Below, one piece after another: positions 49,636-62,351 of a stretch of 64,000 bases of DNA. The stretch covers positions 6,840,395 through 6,904,394 of the forward strand of contig CM056584.1 of the NCBI GenBank assembly GCA_029721435.1. Direction: 5' to 3'. This DNA comes from Gymnothorax reevesii (lineage: Eukaryota; Chordata; Actinopteri; Anguilliformes; Muraenidae). The position numbers and the translations under genes are program-made. Each line of letters starts with the position of its first letter. Position 1 is the stretch's first letter. The notes beneath the pieces were generated by a model. That model did no database searches. It was given only the letters and a program-made list of their open reading frames with translations, and was not told where the DNA came from.

Positions 49636-51109
49636 ACCCTTTTACCCTTACCCATTTTACCCTTTTACCCTTACCCATTTACCCTTTTACCCTTACCCAT
49701 TTACCCTTTTACCCTTACCCTTTTACCCTTTTACCCTTTCCCATTTACCCTTTTACCCTTACCCATTTACCCTTTTACCCTTACCCTTTTACCCTTAAAC
49801 CCTTACCCTTTTCCCCTTTTACCTTTACCCTTTTACCTGTACCCTTTTACCCTTACCCATTTTCCCTTTTACCCTTACCCATTTACCCTTCTACCCTTAC
49901 CCATTCACCGTTTTACCCTTACCCTTTTACCTTTACCCATTTACCCTTACCCATTTACCCTTTTAACCTTCCCCTTTTACCCTTTTGCCCTTTTGCCCTT
50001 TTTCCCTTTCCCTTTTCCCCTTTTGCCCTTTCCCTTTTCCCCTTTTGCCCTTTCCATTTTCCCCTTTTGCCCTTTTACCCGTACCCTTTTACCCTTACCC
50101 ATTTACCCTTCTACCCTTACCCATTTACCCTTTCACCCTTACCCATTTACCCTTTTACCCTTACCCTTTTACCCATTTACCCTTACCCATTTACCCTTTT
50201 ACCCTTCTACCCTTACCCATTTACCCTTTCACCCTTACCCATCTACCCTTCTACCCTTACCCTTTTACCCTTACCCATTTACCCTTTTACCCTTACCCAT
50301 TTACCCTTTTACCCATTTACCCTTTTACCCTTACCCATTTACCCATTTTCCCTTTTACCCTTACCCATTTACCCTTCTACCCTTACCCATTTACCCTTTT
50401 ACCGTTACCCATTTCCCCTTCTACCCTTACCCATTTACCCTTTTACCCTTACCCATTTCACCTTTTACCCTTACCCTTTTACCCTTTTACCCATTTACCC
50501 TTTTACCCTTACCCATTTACCCTTTTACCCATTTACCCATTTACCCTTTTACCCTTACCCATTTACCCTTCTACCCTTACCCATTTACCCTTTTAGCCTT
50601 ACCTTTTTACCCATTTACCCTTCTACCCTTTTATCCTTACCCCCTTTACCTTTTACCCTTACCCTTTTACCCTTTGCCTTTTTCCCATTTATCCTTACCC
50701 CTTTTCCCTTTTTCCCTTTTACCCTTTCCCTTTTTCCCATTTATCCTTTCCCTTTTTCCCTTTTACCCTTTTACCCTTACCCATTTACCCTTTTACCTTT
50801 ACCCTTTTACCCTTACCCATTTACCCTTCTACCCTTACCCTTTTCCCCTTTTTTCCCGTACCCTTTTACCCGTACCCTTTTACCCTTACCCATTTACCCT
50901 TTTACCCTAACCCATTTACCCTTTTACCCTTACCCATTTACCCTTTTACCCTTACCCATTTACCCTTTTACCCTTACCCATTTACCCTTTTACCCTTACC
51001 CATTTACCCTTTTACCCTTACCCTTTTGCCCTTTCCCTTTTTCCCATTTATCCTTTCCCTTTTTCCCTTTTACCCTTTTACCCTTACCCATTTACCCTTT
51101 TACCCTTAC

Positions 51110-51500
51110 CCTTTTGCCCTTTGCCTTTTTCCCATTTATCCTTACCCCTTTTCCCTTTTTCCCTTTTGCCCTTTCCCTTATGCCCTTTCCCTTTTTTTTC
51201 CTTTTGCCCTTTCCCTTTTTTTCCCCTTTTGCCCTTTCCTTTTTTTTCCCTTTTGCCCTTTCCCTTTTTTCCCCTTTTGCCCTTTCCCTTTTTTCCCTTT
51301 TGCCCTTTCCCTTTTCCCTTTTCCCTTTTCCCTTTTGCCCTTTTCCCCTTTGCCCTTTTCCCCTTTCCCTTTTTCCCCTTTCCCCTTTTCCCTTTTACCA
51401 TTTTCCCCTTTCCCTTTTTCTTTTTGCCCTTTTACCCATTCCCTTCTACCCTTTCCCTTTTTCCCTTTTGCCCTTTCCCTTTTTCCCTTTTACCCTTACC
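51110..51500 (+). repeat. Polypyrimidine block in P8 (right)
   Basis: Similar content with runs of up to eight T next to CCC. Followed by 22-mer words, so it is internal to the array. Confidence 0.8.
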
Positions 51501-52929
51501 CTTTTACCCTTTTACCCTTTCCCATTTACCCTTTTACCCTTACCCTTTTACCCTTACCCATTTACCCTTTTACCCTTACCCATTTACCCTTTTACCCTTA
51601 CCTATTTACCCTTTTACCCTTACCCATTTACCCTTTTACCCTTACCCTTTTACCCTTTTTCCTGTACCCTTTTACCCTTTTACCCGTACCCTTTTACCCT
51701 TACCCATTTACCCTTTTACCCATTTACCCATTTACCCTTTTACCTTTACCCTTTTACCCTTAAACCCTTACCCTTTTCCCCTTTTACCTTTACCCTTTTA
51801 CCTGTACCCTTTTACCCTTTTACCCTTACCCATTTACCCTTCTACCCTTACCCATTCACCGTTTTACCCTTACCCTTTTACCCTTTTACCTTTACCCATT
51901 TTCCCTTACCCATTTACCCTTTTAACCTTACCCTTTTACCCTTTTACTTGGACCCTTTTACCCTGACCCATTTACCCTTTCACCCTTACCCATTTACCCT
52001 TTTACCCTTACCCTTTTACCCATTTACCCTTACCCATTTACCCTTTCACCCTTACCCATCTACCCTTCTACCCTTACCCTTTTACCCTTACCCATTTACC
52101 CTTTTACCCTTACCCATTTACCCATTTACCCTTTTACCCTTACCCATTTACCCTTCTACCCTTACCCATTTACCCTTTTACCCTTACCCATTTACCCTTT
52201 TACTCTTACCCTTTTTCCCCTTTTACCCTTACCCATTTACCCTTCTACCCTTACCCATTTACCCTTTTACCCTTACCCATTTACCCTTTTACCCTTACCC
52301 ATTTAACCTTTTACCCTTACCCTTTTACCCTTTTACCCTTACCCATTTACCCTTTTACCCATGTACCCTTTTACCCTTACCCATTTACCCTTTTACCCAT
52401 TTACCCATTTACCCTTTTACCCTTACCCATTTACCCTTCTACCCTTACCCATTTACCCTTTTACCCTTACCCATTTACCCTTTTACCCTTACCCTTTTAC
52501 CCTTTTACCCTTACCCATTTACTCTTCTACCCTTTTATCCTTACCCCCTTTACCTTTTACCCTTACCCTTTTACCCTTTGCCTTTTTCCCATTTATCCTT
52601 ACCCCTTTTCCCTTTTTCCCTTTTACCCTTTCCCTTTTTCCCATTTATCCTTTCCCTTTTTCCCTTTTTCCCTTTTGCCCTTTTACCCTTTCCCTTTTAC
52701 CCTTTTTCTCTTTTACCCTTTTACCCTTACCCATTTACCCTTTTACCCTTACCCATTTACCCTTTTACCTTTACCCTTTTACCCTTACCCATTTACCCTT
52801 TTACCCTTTCCCTTTTACCCTTTTACCCGTACCCTTTTACCCTTACCCATTTACCCTTTTACCCTAACCCATTTACCCTTTTACCCTTACCCATTTACCC
52901 TTTTACCCTTACCCATTTACCCTTCTACC

Positions 52930-53330
52930 CTTACCCATTTACCCTTTTATCCTTACCCACTTACCCTCTTACCCTTACCCATTTACCCTTTTACCCTTAC
53001 CCTTTTGCCCTTTCCCTTTTTCCCATTTATCCTTTCCCCTTTTCCCTTTTTCCTTTTTCCCTTTTACCCTTACCCTTTTACCCGTACCCTTTTACCCTTA
53101 CCCATTTACCCTTTTACCCTAACCCATTTACCCTTTTACCCTTACCCATTTACCCTTTTACCCTTACCCATTTACCCTTCTACCCTTACCCATTTACCCT
53201 TTTATCCTTACCCATTTACCCTCTTACCCTTACCCATTTACCCTTTTACCCTTATTCTTTTGCCCTTTCCCTTTTTCCCATTTATCCTTTCCCCTTTTCC
53301 CTTTTTCCTTTTTCCCTTTTACCCTTTCCC
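52930..53330 (+). repeat. Tandem duplication, 255-bp offset
   Basis: TTATCCTTACCC followed by CTCTTACCC and then a CCCATTTATCC polypyrimidine patch occurs twice, with CTCTTACCC at 52966 and 53221. A third copy is in P9 (CTCTTACCC at 54952). Confidence 0.75.
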
Positions 53331-53658
53331 TTTTTCCCATTTATCCTTTCCCTTTTTCCCTTTTTCCCTTTTGCCCTTTTACCCTTTCCCTTTTACCCTT
53401 TTTCCCTTTTTCCCTTTTGCCCTTTCCCTTTTACCCTTTTACCCTTACCCATTTACCCTTTTACCCTTTTACCTTTACACTTTTACCCTTACCCATTCAC
53501 CCTTTTACCCTTACCCTTTTACCCTTTTACCCGTACCCTTTTACCCTTACCCATTTACCCTTTTACCCTTTTACCCTTACCCATTTACCCTTTTTTCCCC
53601 TTTTTCCCCTTACCCTTACCCTTACACCCTCACCCTTTTGCCCTTACCCTTTTTCTCC

Positions 53659-53706
53659 TGGCCCCTGCGCAAGGATGACATGCAATTTTGTGAAGCGTTC
53701 CATATT
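53659..53706 (+). pseudogene. U6 snRNA 3'-half fragment, copy U7
   Basis: Complete 48-nt fragment although the unit behind it is broken. The following CTACCTTTAAGAAAG groups it with U1 and U8. Confidence 0.9.
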
Positions 53707-53756
53707 GTCTACCTTTAAGAAAGTTATGTTCACATTATGGATCCTCAACCCTAAAA
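53707..53756 (+). repeat. Truncated J spacer, copy J7
   Basis: Only the first 50 bp remain. The sequence reads GGATCCTCAACCCTAAAA and then changes directly into CCCTTACCC words of P9. The rest of J and the whole R array are missing. The join lies in CCCTAAAA/CCC, where J and P sequences look alike, so a short-homology deletion is a simple explanation. Confidence 0.85.
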
Positions 53757-55456
53757 CCCTTACCCTTACCCATTTACCCTTTTACCCTTACCCATTTACC
53801 CTTCTACCCTTACCCATTTACCCTTTTACCCGTACCCTTTTACCCGTACCCTTTTACCCTTACCCATTTACCCTTTTACCCTTACCCATTTACCCTTTTA
53901 CCCTTACCCATTTACCCTTTTACCCTTGCCCATTTACCCTTTTACCCTTTTACCCTTTTACCCTTACCCTTTTACCCTTTTACCCTTACCCATTTACCCT
54001 TTTACCCTTACCCATTTACCCTTACCCATTTACCCTTTTACCCTTACCCTTTTATCCTTTTACCCATTTACCCATTTACCCTTTTACCCTGACCCATTTA
54101 CCCTTTTACCTTTACCCTTTTACCCTTACCCATTTACCCTTTTACCCTTACCCATTTACCCTTTTACCCTTACCCATTTACCCTTTTACCTATTTACCCA
54201 TTTACCCTTTTACCCTTACCCATTTACCCTTTTACCCTTACCCATTTACCCTTTTACCTTTACCCTTTTACCCTTACCCATTTACCCTTCTACCCTTACC
54301 CATTCACCGTTTTACCCTTACCCTTTTACCCTTACCCTTTTACCCATTTACCCTTTTACCCTTTCACCCTTACCCATTTACCCTTTTACCCTTTCACCCT
54401 TACCCATTTACCCATTTACCCTTTAACCCTCACCCATTTACCCTTTTACCCATTTACCCTTTTACCTTTACCGTTTTACCCTTACCCTTTTACCCTTACC
54501 CTTTTACCCGTACCCTTTTACCCTTACCCATTTACCCTTTTACCCTTTCACCCTTACCCATTTACCCTTTTACCCTTTCACCCTTACCCATTTACCCATT
54601 TACCCTTTTACCCATTTACCCATTTACCCTTTTACCTTTACCCTTTTACCCTTACCCATTTACCCTTTTACCCTTACCCAATTACCTATTTACCCTTTTA
54701 CCCTTACCCATTTACCCTTTAACCCATTTACCCTTTAACCCATTTACCCTTTTACCCTTACCCATTTACCCTTTATCCTTACCCATTTACCCTTTTACCC
54801 TTACCCTTTTACCCTTACCCTTTTACCCTTACCCATTTACCCTTTTACCCTAACCCATTTACCCTTTTACCCTTACCCATTTACCCTTTTACCCTTACCC
54901 ATTTACCCTTCTACCCTTACCCATTTACCCTTTTATCCTTACCCATTTACCCTCTTACCCTTACCCATTTACCCTTTTACCCTTACCCTTTTGCCCTTTC
55001 CCTTTTTCCCATTTATCCTTTCCCCTTTTCCCTTTTTCCTTTTTCCCTTTTACCCTTTCCCTTTTTCCCATTTATCCTTTCCCTTTTTCCCTTTTTCCCT
55101 TTTGCCCTTTTACCCTTTCCCTTTTACCCTTTTGCCCTTTCCCTTTTACCCTTTTACCCTTACCCATTTACCCTTTTACCCTTTTACCTTTACACTTTTA
55201 CCCTTACCCATTTACCCTTTTACCATTACCCTTTTACCCTTTTACCGTACCCTTTTACCCTTACCCATTTACCCTTTTACCCTTACCCATTTACCCTTTT
55301 ACCCTTTTACCCTTACCCATTTACCCTTTTACCCTTACCCTTTTATCCTGACACCCTTCACCTATTTCCCTTTTACCCTTACCCATTTACCCTTTTTTCC
55401 CCTTTTTCCCCTTTCCCTTACCCTTACACCCTCACCCTTTTGCCCTTACCCTTTTT
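53757..55456 (+). repeat. CCC-word array P9
   Basis: 22-mer words at 53757-54980 (CACCGTTTT at 54305), polypyrimidine patch at 54985-55150, mixed tail with CCTGACACCCTTCACC, U6 fragment. Several CCCATTTACCCATTTA word doublings. Confidence 0.94.
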
Positions 55457-55460
55457 CTCC

Positions 55461-55508
55461 TGGCCCCTGCGCAAGGATGACATGCAATTTTGTGAAGCGT
55501 TCCATATT
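55461..55508 (+). pseudogene. U6 snRNA 3'-half fragment, copy U8
   Basis: 48 nt without gaps, consensus version; flank CTACCTTTAAGAAAG. Confidence 0.9.
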
Positions 55509-55741
55509 GTCTACCTTTAAGAAAGTTATGTTCACATTATGGATCCTAAACCCTAAAAGAATACCCGAACCCTAAATGCAAACAATAGCCCTGACCCTAA
55601 AACAAACTGTAAACTGAAAACATACAAGAAGCTTAGATCCAGACCTTAACTCTAACCCCCCCTGCAGCCATGACTCTGAAGCTGGGAAATAACAGAAATG
55701 ACTATCCCAAAAAACCTTAAATTGCAACGCTACAGGCACCT
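55509..55741 (+). repeat. J spacer, copy J8
   Basis: AAGCTTAGATCC and a 7-C tract followed by TGCAGCC, close to J1. A two-base loss gives AACATACAAGAAG in place of AACATATACAAGAAG. Confidence 0.85.
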
Positions 55742-56441
55742 TACCCCTGAACCCTAACCCCTAATCACTTACCTATATGTCGTAACCCTAACTCTAAAGC
55801 TGGAAAATTGCATAAATCGCGAACTCCAAAATCGAAAAGTGGAACGCTACTGCCCCACAACCCCTATGCCCGAATCCCTAAACCCTAATCACTTACCCAT
55901 ATGTCGTAACCCTAACTCTAAAGCTGGAAAATTGCATAAATCGCAAACCCCAAAATCGAAAAGTGGAACGCGACTGAGCCCTTACCCATATGTCGTAACC
56001 ATAACTCTAAAGCTGGAAAATTGCATAAATCGCAAACCCCAAAATCAAAAAGGGGAACGCTACTGACCCCTAACCCCTATGTCCGAATCCTTCAACCCTA
56101 ACCCCTAATCACTTACCCATATGTCGTAACCCTAACTCAAAAGCTGGAAAAATGCATAAATTGCAAACCCCAAAATCGAAAAGTGGAACGCGACTGAGCC
56201 CTTACCCATATGTCGTAACCCTAACTCTAAAGCTGGAAAATTGCATTAATCGCAAACCCCAAAATCAAAAAGTGGAACGCGACTGACCCCTGACTCAAAT
56301 GTCGTAACCCTAACTCTAAAGCTGGAAAATTGCATAAATCGCGAACCCCAAAATCGAAAAGTGGAACGATTCTGACCCCTTACCCATATGCCCGAATCCC
56401 TATGGCCTAATCCCTAAACCCTAACCCTATCTCTAAAGTTA
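55742..56441 (+). repeat. R satellite array R8 (6 monomers)
   Basis: Anchors at 55775, 55899, 55988, 56119, 56208 and 56297 (last one CAAATGTCG); spacings 124, 89, 131, 89, 89. The last monomer reads GACTCAAATGTCG, like the last monomer of R1 (GAATCAAATGTCG at 4675). This is further evidence that units 1 and 8 share ancestry. Confidence 0.93.
56391..56425 (+). repeat. Heptamer exit block of R8
   Basis: Five heptamers, with TATGGCC in place of TATGCCC. Confidence 0.82.
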
Positions 56442-57679
56442 CCCTTACCTTTTTGCCCTTACCCTTTTGCCCTTTTACCCTTACCCATTTACCCTTTTAC
56501 CCTTACCCATTTACCCTTTTACCCTTACCCTTTTACCTTTTTACCTTTACCCTTACCCATTTACCCTTTTACCCTTACCCATTTACCCTTTTACCCTTAC
56601 CCATTTACCCTTTTACCCTAACCCATTTACCCTTTTACCCTTACCCATTTACCCTTTTAACCTAACCCATTTACCCTTCTACCCTTTTACCCTTACACCC
56701 TTCACCTTTTACCCTTACCCGTTTACCCTTTTACCCGTACCCGTTTACCCTTTTACCCGTACCCTTTTACCCTTACCCATTTACCCTTTTACCCTTACCC
56801 ATTTACCCTTTTACCCTTACCCATATACCCTTTTACCCTTACCCTTTTACCCTTACCCATTTACCCTTCTACCCTTACCCTTTTACCCTTCTACCCTTAC
56901 CCTTTTACCCTTACACCCTTCACCTTTTACCCTTTTACCCTTACCCATTTACCCTTTTACCCTTACCCATTTACCCTTCTACCCTTACCCTTTTACCCTT
57001 CTACCCTTACCCATTTACCCTTTTACCCTTTCCCTTTTACCCTTACCCATTTACCCTTCTACCCCTACCCATTTACCTTTACCCTTTTACCCTTACCCAT
57101 TTACCCTTTTACTCTTACCCTTTTACCCTTACCCTTTTACCCTTTTACTTTTACCCATTTACCCTTTTACCCTTACCCTTTTACCCTTACCCATTTACCC
57201 TTTTACCCTGACCCATTCACCGTTTTACCCTTACCCTTTTACCTTTACCCATTTACCCTTACCCCTTTACCCTTTTACCCTTACCCTTTTACCCTTCTAC
57301 CCTTACCCATTTACCCTTTTACCCTTTAACCTTTACCCTTTTACCCTTACCCATTTACCCTTTTACCCTTACCCTTTTACCCGTACCCATTTACCCTTTT
57401 ACCCTTACCCATTTACCCTTTTACCCATACCCTTTAACCCATTTACCCTTTTACCCTTCCCCATTTACCCTTTCACCCTTACCCATTTACCCTTTTTACG
57501 CTTACCCATTTACCCTTCTACCCTTACTCTTTTACCCTTTTAACCTAACCCATTTACCCTTCTACCCTTTTACCCTTACACCCTTCACCTTTTACCCTTA
57601 CCCTTTTACCCGTACCCTTTTACCCTTACCCATTTACCCTTTTACCCTTTTATCCTTACCCCCTTCACCTTTTACCCTT

Positions 57680-58140
57680 ACCCTTTTACCCTTTCCCCCT
57701 TCCCTTTTTTCCCTTTCCCTTTTTCCCTTTTCCTTTTTCCCTTTTCTCTTTTTCCCTTTTCCCTTTTTCCCTTTTTCCCTCTTTCCCTTTTACCCTTACC
57801 CTTTTTCCCTTTTGCCCTTTCCCTTTTGCCCTTTCCCTTTTTTTTCCCTTTTGCCCTTTCCCTTTTTTTCCCCTTTTGCCCTTTCCCTTTTTTCCCCTTT
57901 GCCCTTTCCCTTTTTTCCCTTTTGCCCTATCCCTTTTCCCTTTCCCTTTTCCCTTTTGCCCTTTTCCCCTTTCCCTTTTTCCCCCTTTTCCCCTTTCCCT
58001 TTTTCCCCTTTTCCCCTTTCCCTTTTTCCCTTTGCCCTTTCACCCTTTCCCTGTTACCCTTTCCCTTTTGCCCTTTCCCTTTTTCCCTTTTGCCCTTTCC
58101 CTTTTTCCCTTTTGCCCTTACCCTTTTACCCTTTACCTTT
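57680..58140 (+). repeat. Polypyrimidine block in P10 (left)
   Basis: CCCTTTTGCCC and CCCTTTTTCCC words with a run of eight or more T near 57838; similar to the start of the block at 10110. Confidence 0.82.
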
Positions 58141-60469
58141 TTCCCTTTTACCCTTACCCATTTACCCTTTTACCCTTACCCATTTACCCTTTTACCCTTA
58201 CACCCTTACCCTTTTACCCTTACCCTTTTACCCTTTTACCCTTACCCTTTTACCCTTACCCTTTTACCCTTTTATCCTTACCCATTTACCCTTTTACCCT
58301 TACCCATTCACCGTTTTACCCTTACCCATTTACCCTTTTACCCATTTACCCTTTTACCCTTACCCATTTACCCTTTTACCCTTACCCTTTTACCTTTTCC
58401 CTTTTACCCTTACCCATTTACCCTTTTACCCTTACCCATTTACCTTTACCCATTTACCCTTCCCTATTTACCCTTTTACCCTTACCCTTTTACCCTTTTA
58501 CTCGTACCCTTTTACCCTTACCCATTTACCCTTTTACCCTTACCCATTTACCCTTCTACCCTTACCCATTTACCTTTTTACCCTTACCCATTTACCCTTT
58601 TACCCTTACCCATTTACCCTTTTACCCTTACCCATTTACCCTTTTACCCATTTACCCTTTTACCCTTACCCATTTACCCTTTTACCCTTACCCATTTACC
58701 CTTCTACCCTTACCCATTTACCCTTTTACCCTTACCCTTTTGCCCTTTTACCCTTACCCATTTACCCTTCTACCCTTTTATCCTTACCCCCTTCACCTTT
58801 TACCCTTACCCTTTTACCCTTTCCTTTTTTCCCATTTATCCTTACCCCTTTTTCCCTTTTCCCTTTTATCCTTTCCCTTTTTCCCTTTTGCCCTTTTACC
58901 CTTTCCCTTTTTCCCTCTCTCCCTTTTTCCCTTTTGCCCTTTCCCTTTTACCCTTACCCATTTACCCTTTTACCCTTACCCATTTACCCTTTTACCCTTA
59001 CCCTTTTAGCTTTTCCCTTTTACCCTTACCCATTTACCCTTTTACCGTTACCCATTTACCTTTACCCATTTACCCTTCCCTATTTACCCTTTTACCCTTA
59101 CCCTTTTACCCTTTTACTCGTACCCTTTTACCCTTACCCATTTACCCCTTTTATACCCTTACCCATTTACCCTTCTACCCTTACCCATTTACCTTTTTAC
59201 CCTTACCCATTTACCCTTTTACCCTTACCCATTTACCCTTTTACCCATTTACCCTTTTACCCTTACCCATTTACCCTTTTACCCTTACCCATTTACCCTT
59301 CTACCCTTACCCATTTACCCTTTTACCCTTACCCTTTTGCCCTTTTACCCTTACCCATTTACCCTTTTACCCTTACCCATTTACCCTTCTACCCTTTTAT
59401 CCTTACCCCCTTCACCTTTTACCCTTACCCTTTTACCCTTTCCTTTTTTCCCATTTATCCTTACCCCTTTTCCCTTTTCCCTTTTATCCTTTCCCTTTTT
59501 CTCTTTTTCCCTTTTGCCCTTTTACCCTTTCCCTTTTACCCTCTTTCCCTTTTTCCCTTTTGCCCTTTCCCTTTTACCCTTACCCTTTTACCCTTTTACC
59601 TTTACCCTTTTACCCTTTTACCCTTACCCTTTTACCCATTTACTCGTACCCTTTTACCCTTTCCCATTTACCCTTTTACCCTTACCCATTTACCCTTCTA
59701 CTCTTACCCATTTACCCTTTCACCCTTACCCATTTACCCTTTTACCCTTATCCTTTTACCCTTTTACCCTTACCCATTTACCCTTTTACCCTTACCCATT
59801 TACCCTTTTACCCTTACCCATTTTCCCATTTACCCTTTTACCCTTACCCATTTACCCTTCTACCCTTACCCATTTACCCTTTTACCCTTACCCATTTACC
59901 CTTTTACTCTTACCCTTTTACCCTTCCCCATTTACCCTTTTACTCTTACCCTTTTACCCTTCCCCATTTACCCTTTTACCCTTACCCATTTACCCTTTTA
60001 CCCTTACCCATTTACCCTTTTACCCTTACCCATTTAGCCTTTTACCCTTACCCATTTACCCTTTTACCCTTACCCATTTACCCTTTTACCCTTTTACCCT
60101 TACCCATTTACCCTTCTACCCTTACCCATTTACCCTTTTACCCTTACCCATTTACCCTTCTACCCTTTTATCCTTACCCCCTTTACCTTTTACCCTTTCC
60201 CTTTTACCCTTTGCCTTTTTCCCATTTATCCTTTCCCCTTTTCCCTTTTTCCCTTTTACCCTTTCCCTTTTTCCCATTTATCCTTTTCCTTTTTCCCTTT
60301 TTCCCTTTTTCCCTTTTACCCTTTCCCTTTTACCCTTTTGCCCTTTCCCTTTTACCCTTTTACCCTTACCCATTTACCATTTTACCCTTACCCATTTACC
60401 CTTTTACCCTTACCCATTTACCCTTTTACCCTTTTACCTTTACCCTTTTACCCTTACCCATTTACCCTT

Positions 60470-61217
60470 TTTCCCGTACCCTTTTACCCTAACCCATTTA
60501 CCCTTTTACCCTTACCCATTTACCCTTTTACCCTTACCCTTTTACCCTTACTCATTTACCCTTTTACCCTTTTACCCTTACCCATTTACCCTTTTACCCT
60601 TACCCATTGACCCTTTTATTCTTACCCATTTACCCTTTTACCCTTACCCATTTACCCTTTAACCCTTACCCATTTACCCTTCTACCCTTTTATCCTTACC
60701 CCCTTCACCTTTTACCCTTACCCTTTTGCCCTTTCCCTTTTTCCCATTTATCCTTTCCCCTTTTCCCTTTTTCCCTTTTCCCTTTTATCCTTTCCCTTTT
60801 TCCCTTTTGCCCTTTTACCCTTTCCCTTTTTCCCTCTCTCCCTTTTTCCCTTACCCATTTACCCTTTTACCCTTTTACCTTTACCCTTTTACCCTTACCC
60901 ATTTACCCTTTTTCCCGTACCCTTTTACCCTAACCCATTTACCCTTTTACCTTTACCCATTTACCCTTTTACCCTTACCCTTTTACCCTTACTCATTTAC
61001 CCTTTTACCCTTTTACCCTTACCCATTTACCCTTTTACCCATTTACCCTTTTACCCTTACCCATTGACCCTTTTATTCTTACCCATTTACCCTTTTACCC
61101 TTACCCATTTACCCTTTAACCCTTACCCATTTACCCTTCTACCCTTTTATCCTTACCCCCTTCACCTTTTACCCTTACCCTTTTGCCCTTTCCCTTTTTC
61201 CCATTTATCCTTTCCCC
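60470..61217 (+). repeat. Tandem duplication, 457-bp offset
   Basis: Two markers repeat at exactly the same offset: CATTGACCCTTTTATTCTTA at 60605 and 61062, and TTTAACCCTTACCC at 60658 and 61115. The copied block includes the CCTTACCCCCTTCACC motif and the polypyrimidine patch after it. Confidence 0.85.
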
Positions 61218-61689
61218 TTTTCCCTTTTTCCTTTTTCCATTTTACCATTTCCCTTTTTCCCATTTATCCTTTCCCCTTTTCCCTTTTTCCCTTTTGCCCT
61301 TTTACCCTTTTTCCCTTTTTCCCTTTTGCCCTTTCCCTTTTACCCTTTTACCCTTACCCATTTACCCTTTTACCCTTTTACTTTTACCCTTTTACCCTTA
61401 CCCATTTACCCTTCTACCCTTACCCATTCACCGTTTTACCCTTACCCTTTTACCTTTACCCATTTACCCTTTTACCTTTACCCATTTACCCTTACCCCTT
61501 TACCCTTTTACCCTTACCCCTTTACCCTTTTACCCATACCCTTTTACCCTTACCCATTTACCCTTTAACCCTTACCCATTTACCCTTTTACCCTTACCCA
61601 TTTACCCTTTTACCCTTACCCATTTACCCTTCTACCCTTACCCATTTACCCTTTTACCCTTACCCATTTACCCTTCTACCCTTACCCTT

Positions 61690-62240
61690 TTACCTTTACC
61701 CATTTACCTTTGCCCTTTTTCCCTTTCCCTTTTTCCATGTCTTTTTCCCTTTTTCCCCTTTCCCTTTTGCCCTTTTACCCTTTCCCTTACCTTTTCCCTT
61801 ACCCTCCCTTTTTCCCCTTTTCCCCTTTCCATTTTTCTCCTTTCCTCTTTTCCCTTTTTCCCTTTTCCCCTTTCCCTTTAATCCTTTCCCTTTTACCCTT
61901 TCCCTTTTACCTTTTCCCTTTTTCCCTTTCCCTTTCCCTTTTTGCCCTTTCCCTTTTGCCCTTTTGCCCTTTCGCCCTTTCCCTTTTGCCCTTTCCCTTT
62001 TACCCTTTCCCCTTTTCCCTTTTAACCTTTTTTCTTTTGCCCTTTTTCCCATTCTCTTTTTCTCTTTTATCCTTACACCCTTCACCTTTTACCCGTACCA
62101 TTTTACCTTTTCCCATTTACCCTTGCCCTTTTTCCCTTTCCCTTTTTCCATGTCCCTTTCCCTTTTTTCCCTTTCCCTTTTGCCCTTTTACCCTTTCCCT
62201 GCCCCTTTTCCCTTTTACCCTTTCCCTTTTTCCCTTTTTT
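61690..62240 (+). repeat. Polypyrimidine block before copy U9
   Basis: Differs from the other U6-proximal blocks by CCATGTC words (61736, 62148) and a TTTTTTACCC tail near 62235, so unit 9 stands apart from units 1-8. Confidence 0.8.
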
Positions 62241-62351
62241 ACCCTTACCCTTTTACTCTTTTTTACCCTTACCCTTTTACCCTTTTTTCGCCTTTTTCCC
62301 TTTTACCCTTACCCCTACACCCTTACCCTTTTGCCCTTACCCTTTTTCCCC

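Larger units (their letters stand above)
45421..53654 (+). repeat. CCC-word array P8
   Basis: The longest P array. 22-mer at 45421-46510, polypyrimidine at 46515-47395, mixed words with many ACACCCTTCACC at 47395-49300, polypyrimidine at 49305-49635, then alternating 22-mer and short polypyrimidine patches with CCCATTTATCC words (50680-50760, 51110-51500, 52580-52700, 53005-53075, 53260-53425). It holds tandem duplications at offsets of 480 bp and 255 bp. Open frames of up to 1410 codons follow from the stop-free strand. Confidence 0.94.
56442..62347 (+). repeat. CCC-word array P10
   Basis: 22-mer at 56442-57680, polypyrimidine at 57680-58140, then alternating 22-mer and polypyrimidine patches (58800-58945, 59430-59580, 60195-60350, 60730-60860, 61180-61345), and a last block at 61690-62240 before the U6 fragment. 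CACCGTTTT markers at 57218, 58309 and 61429. Contains a 457-bp-offset duplication. Confidence 0.94.
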
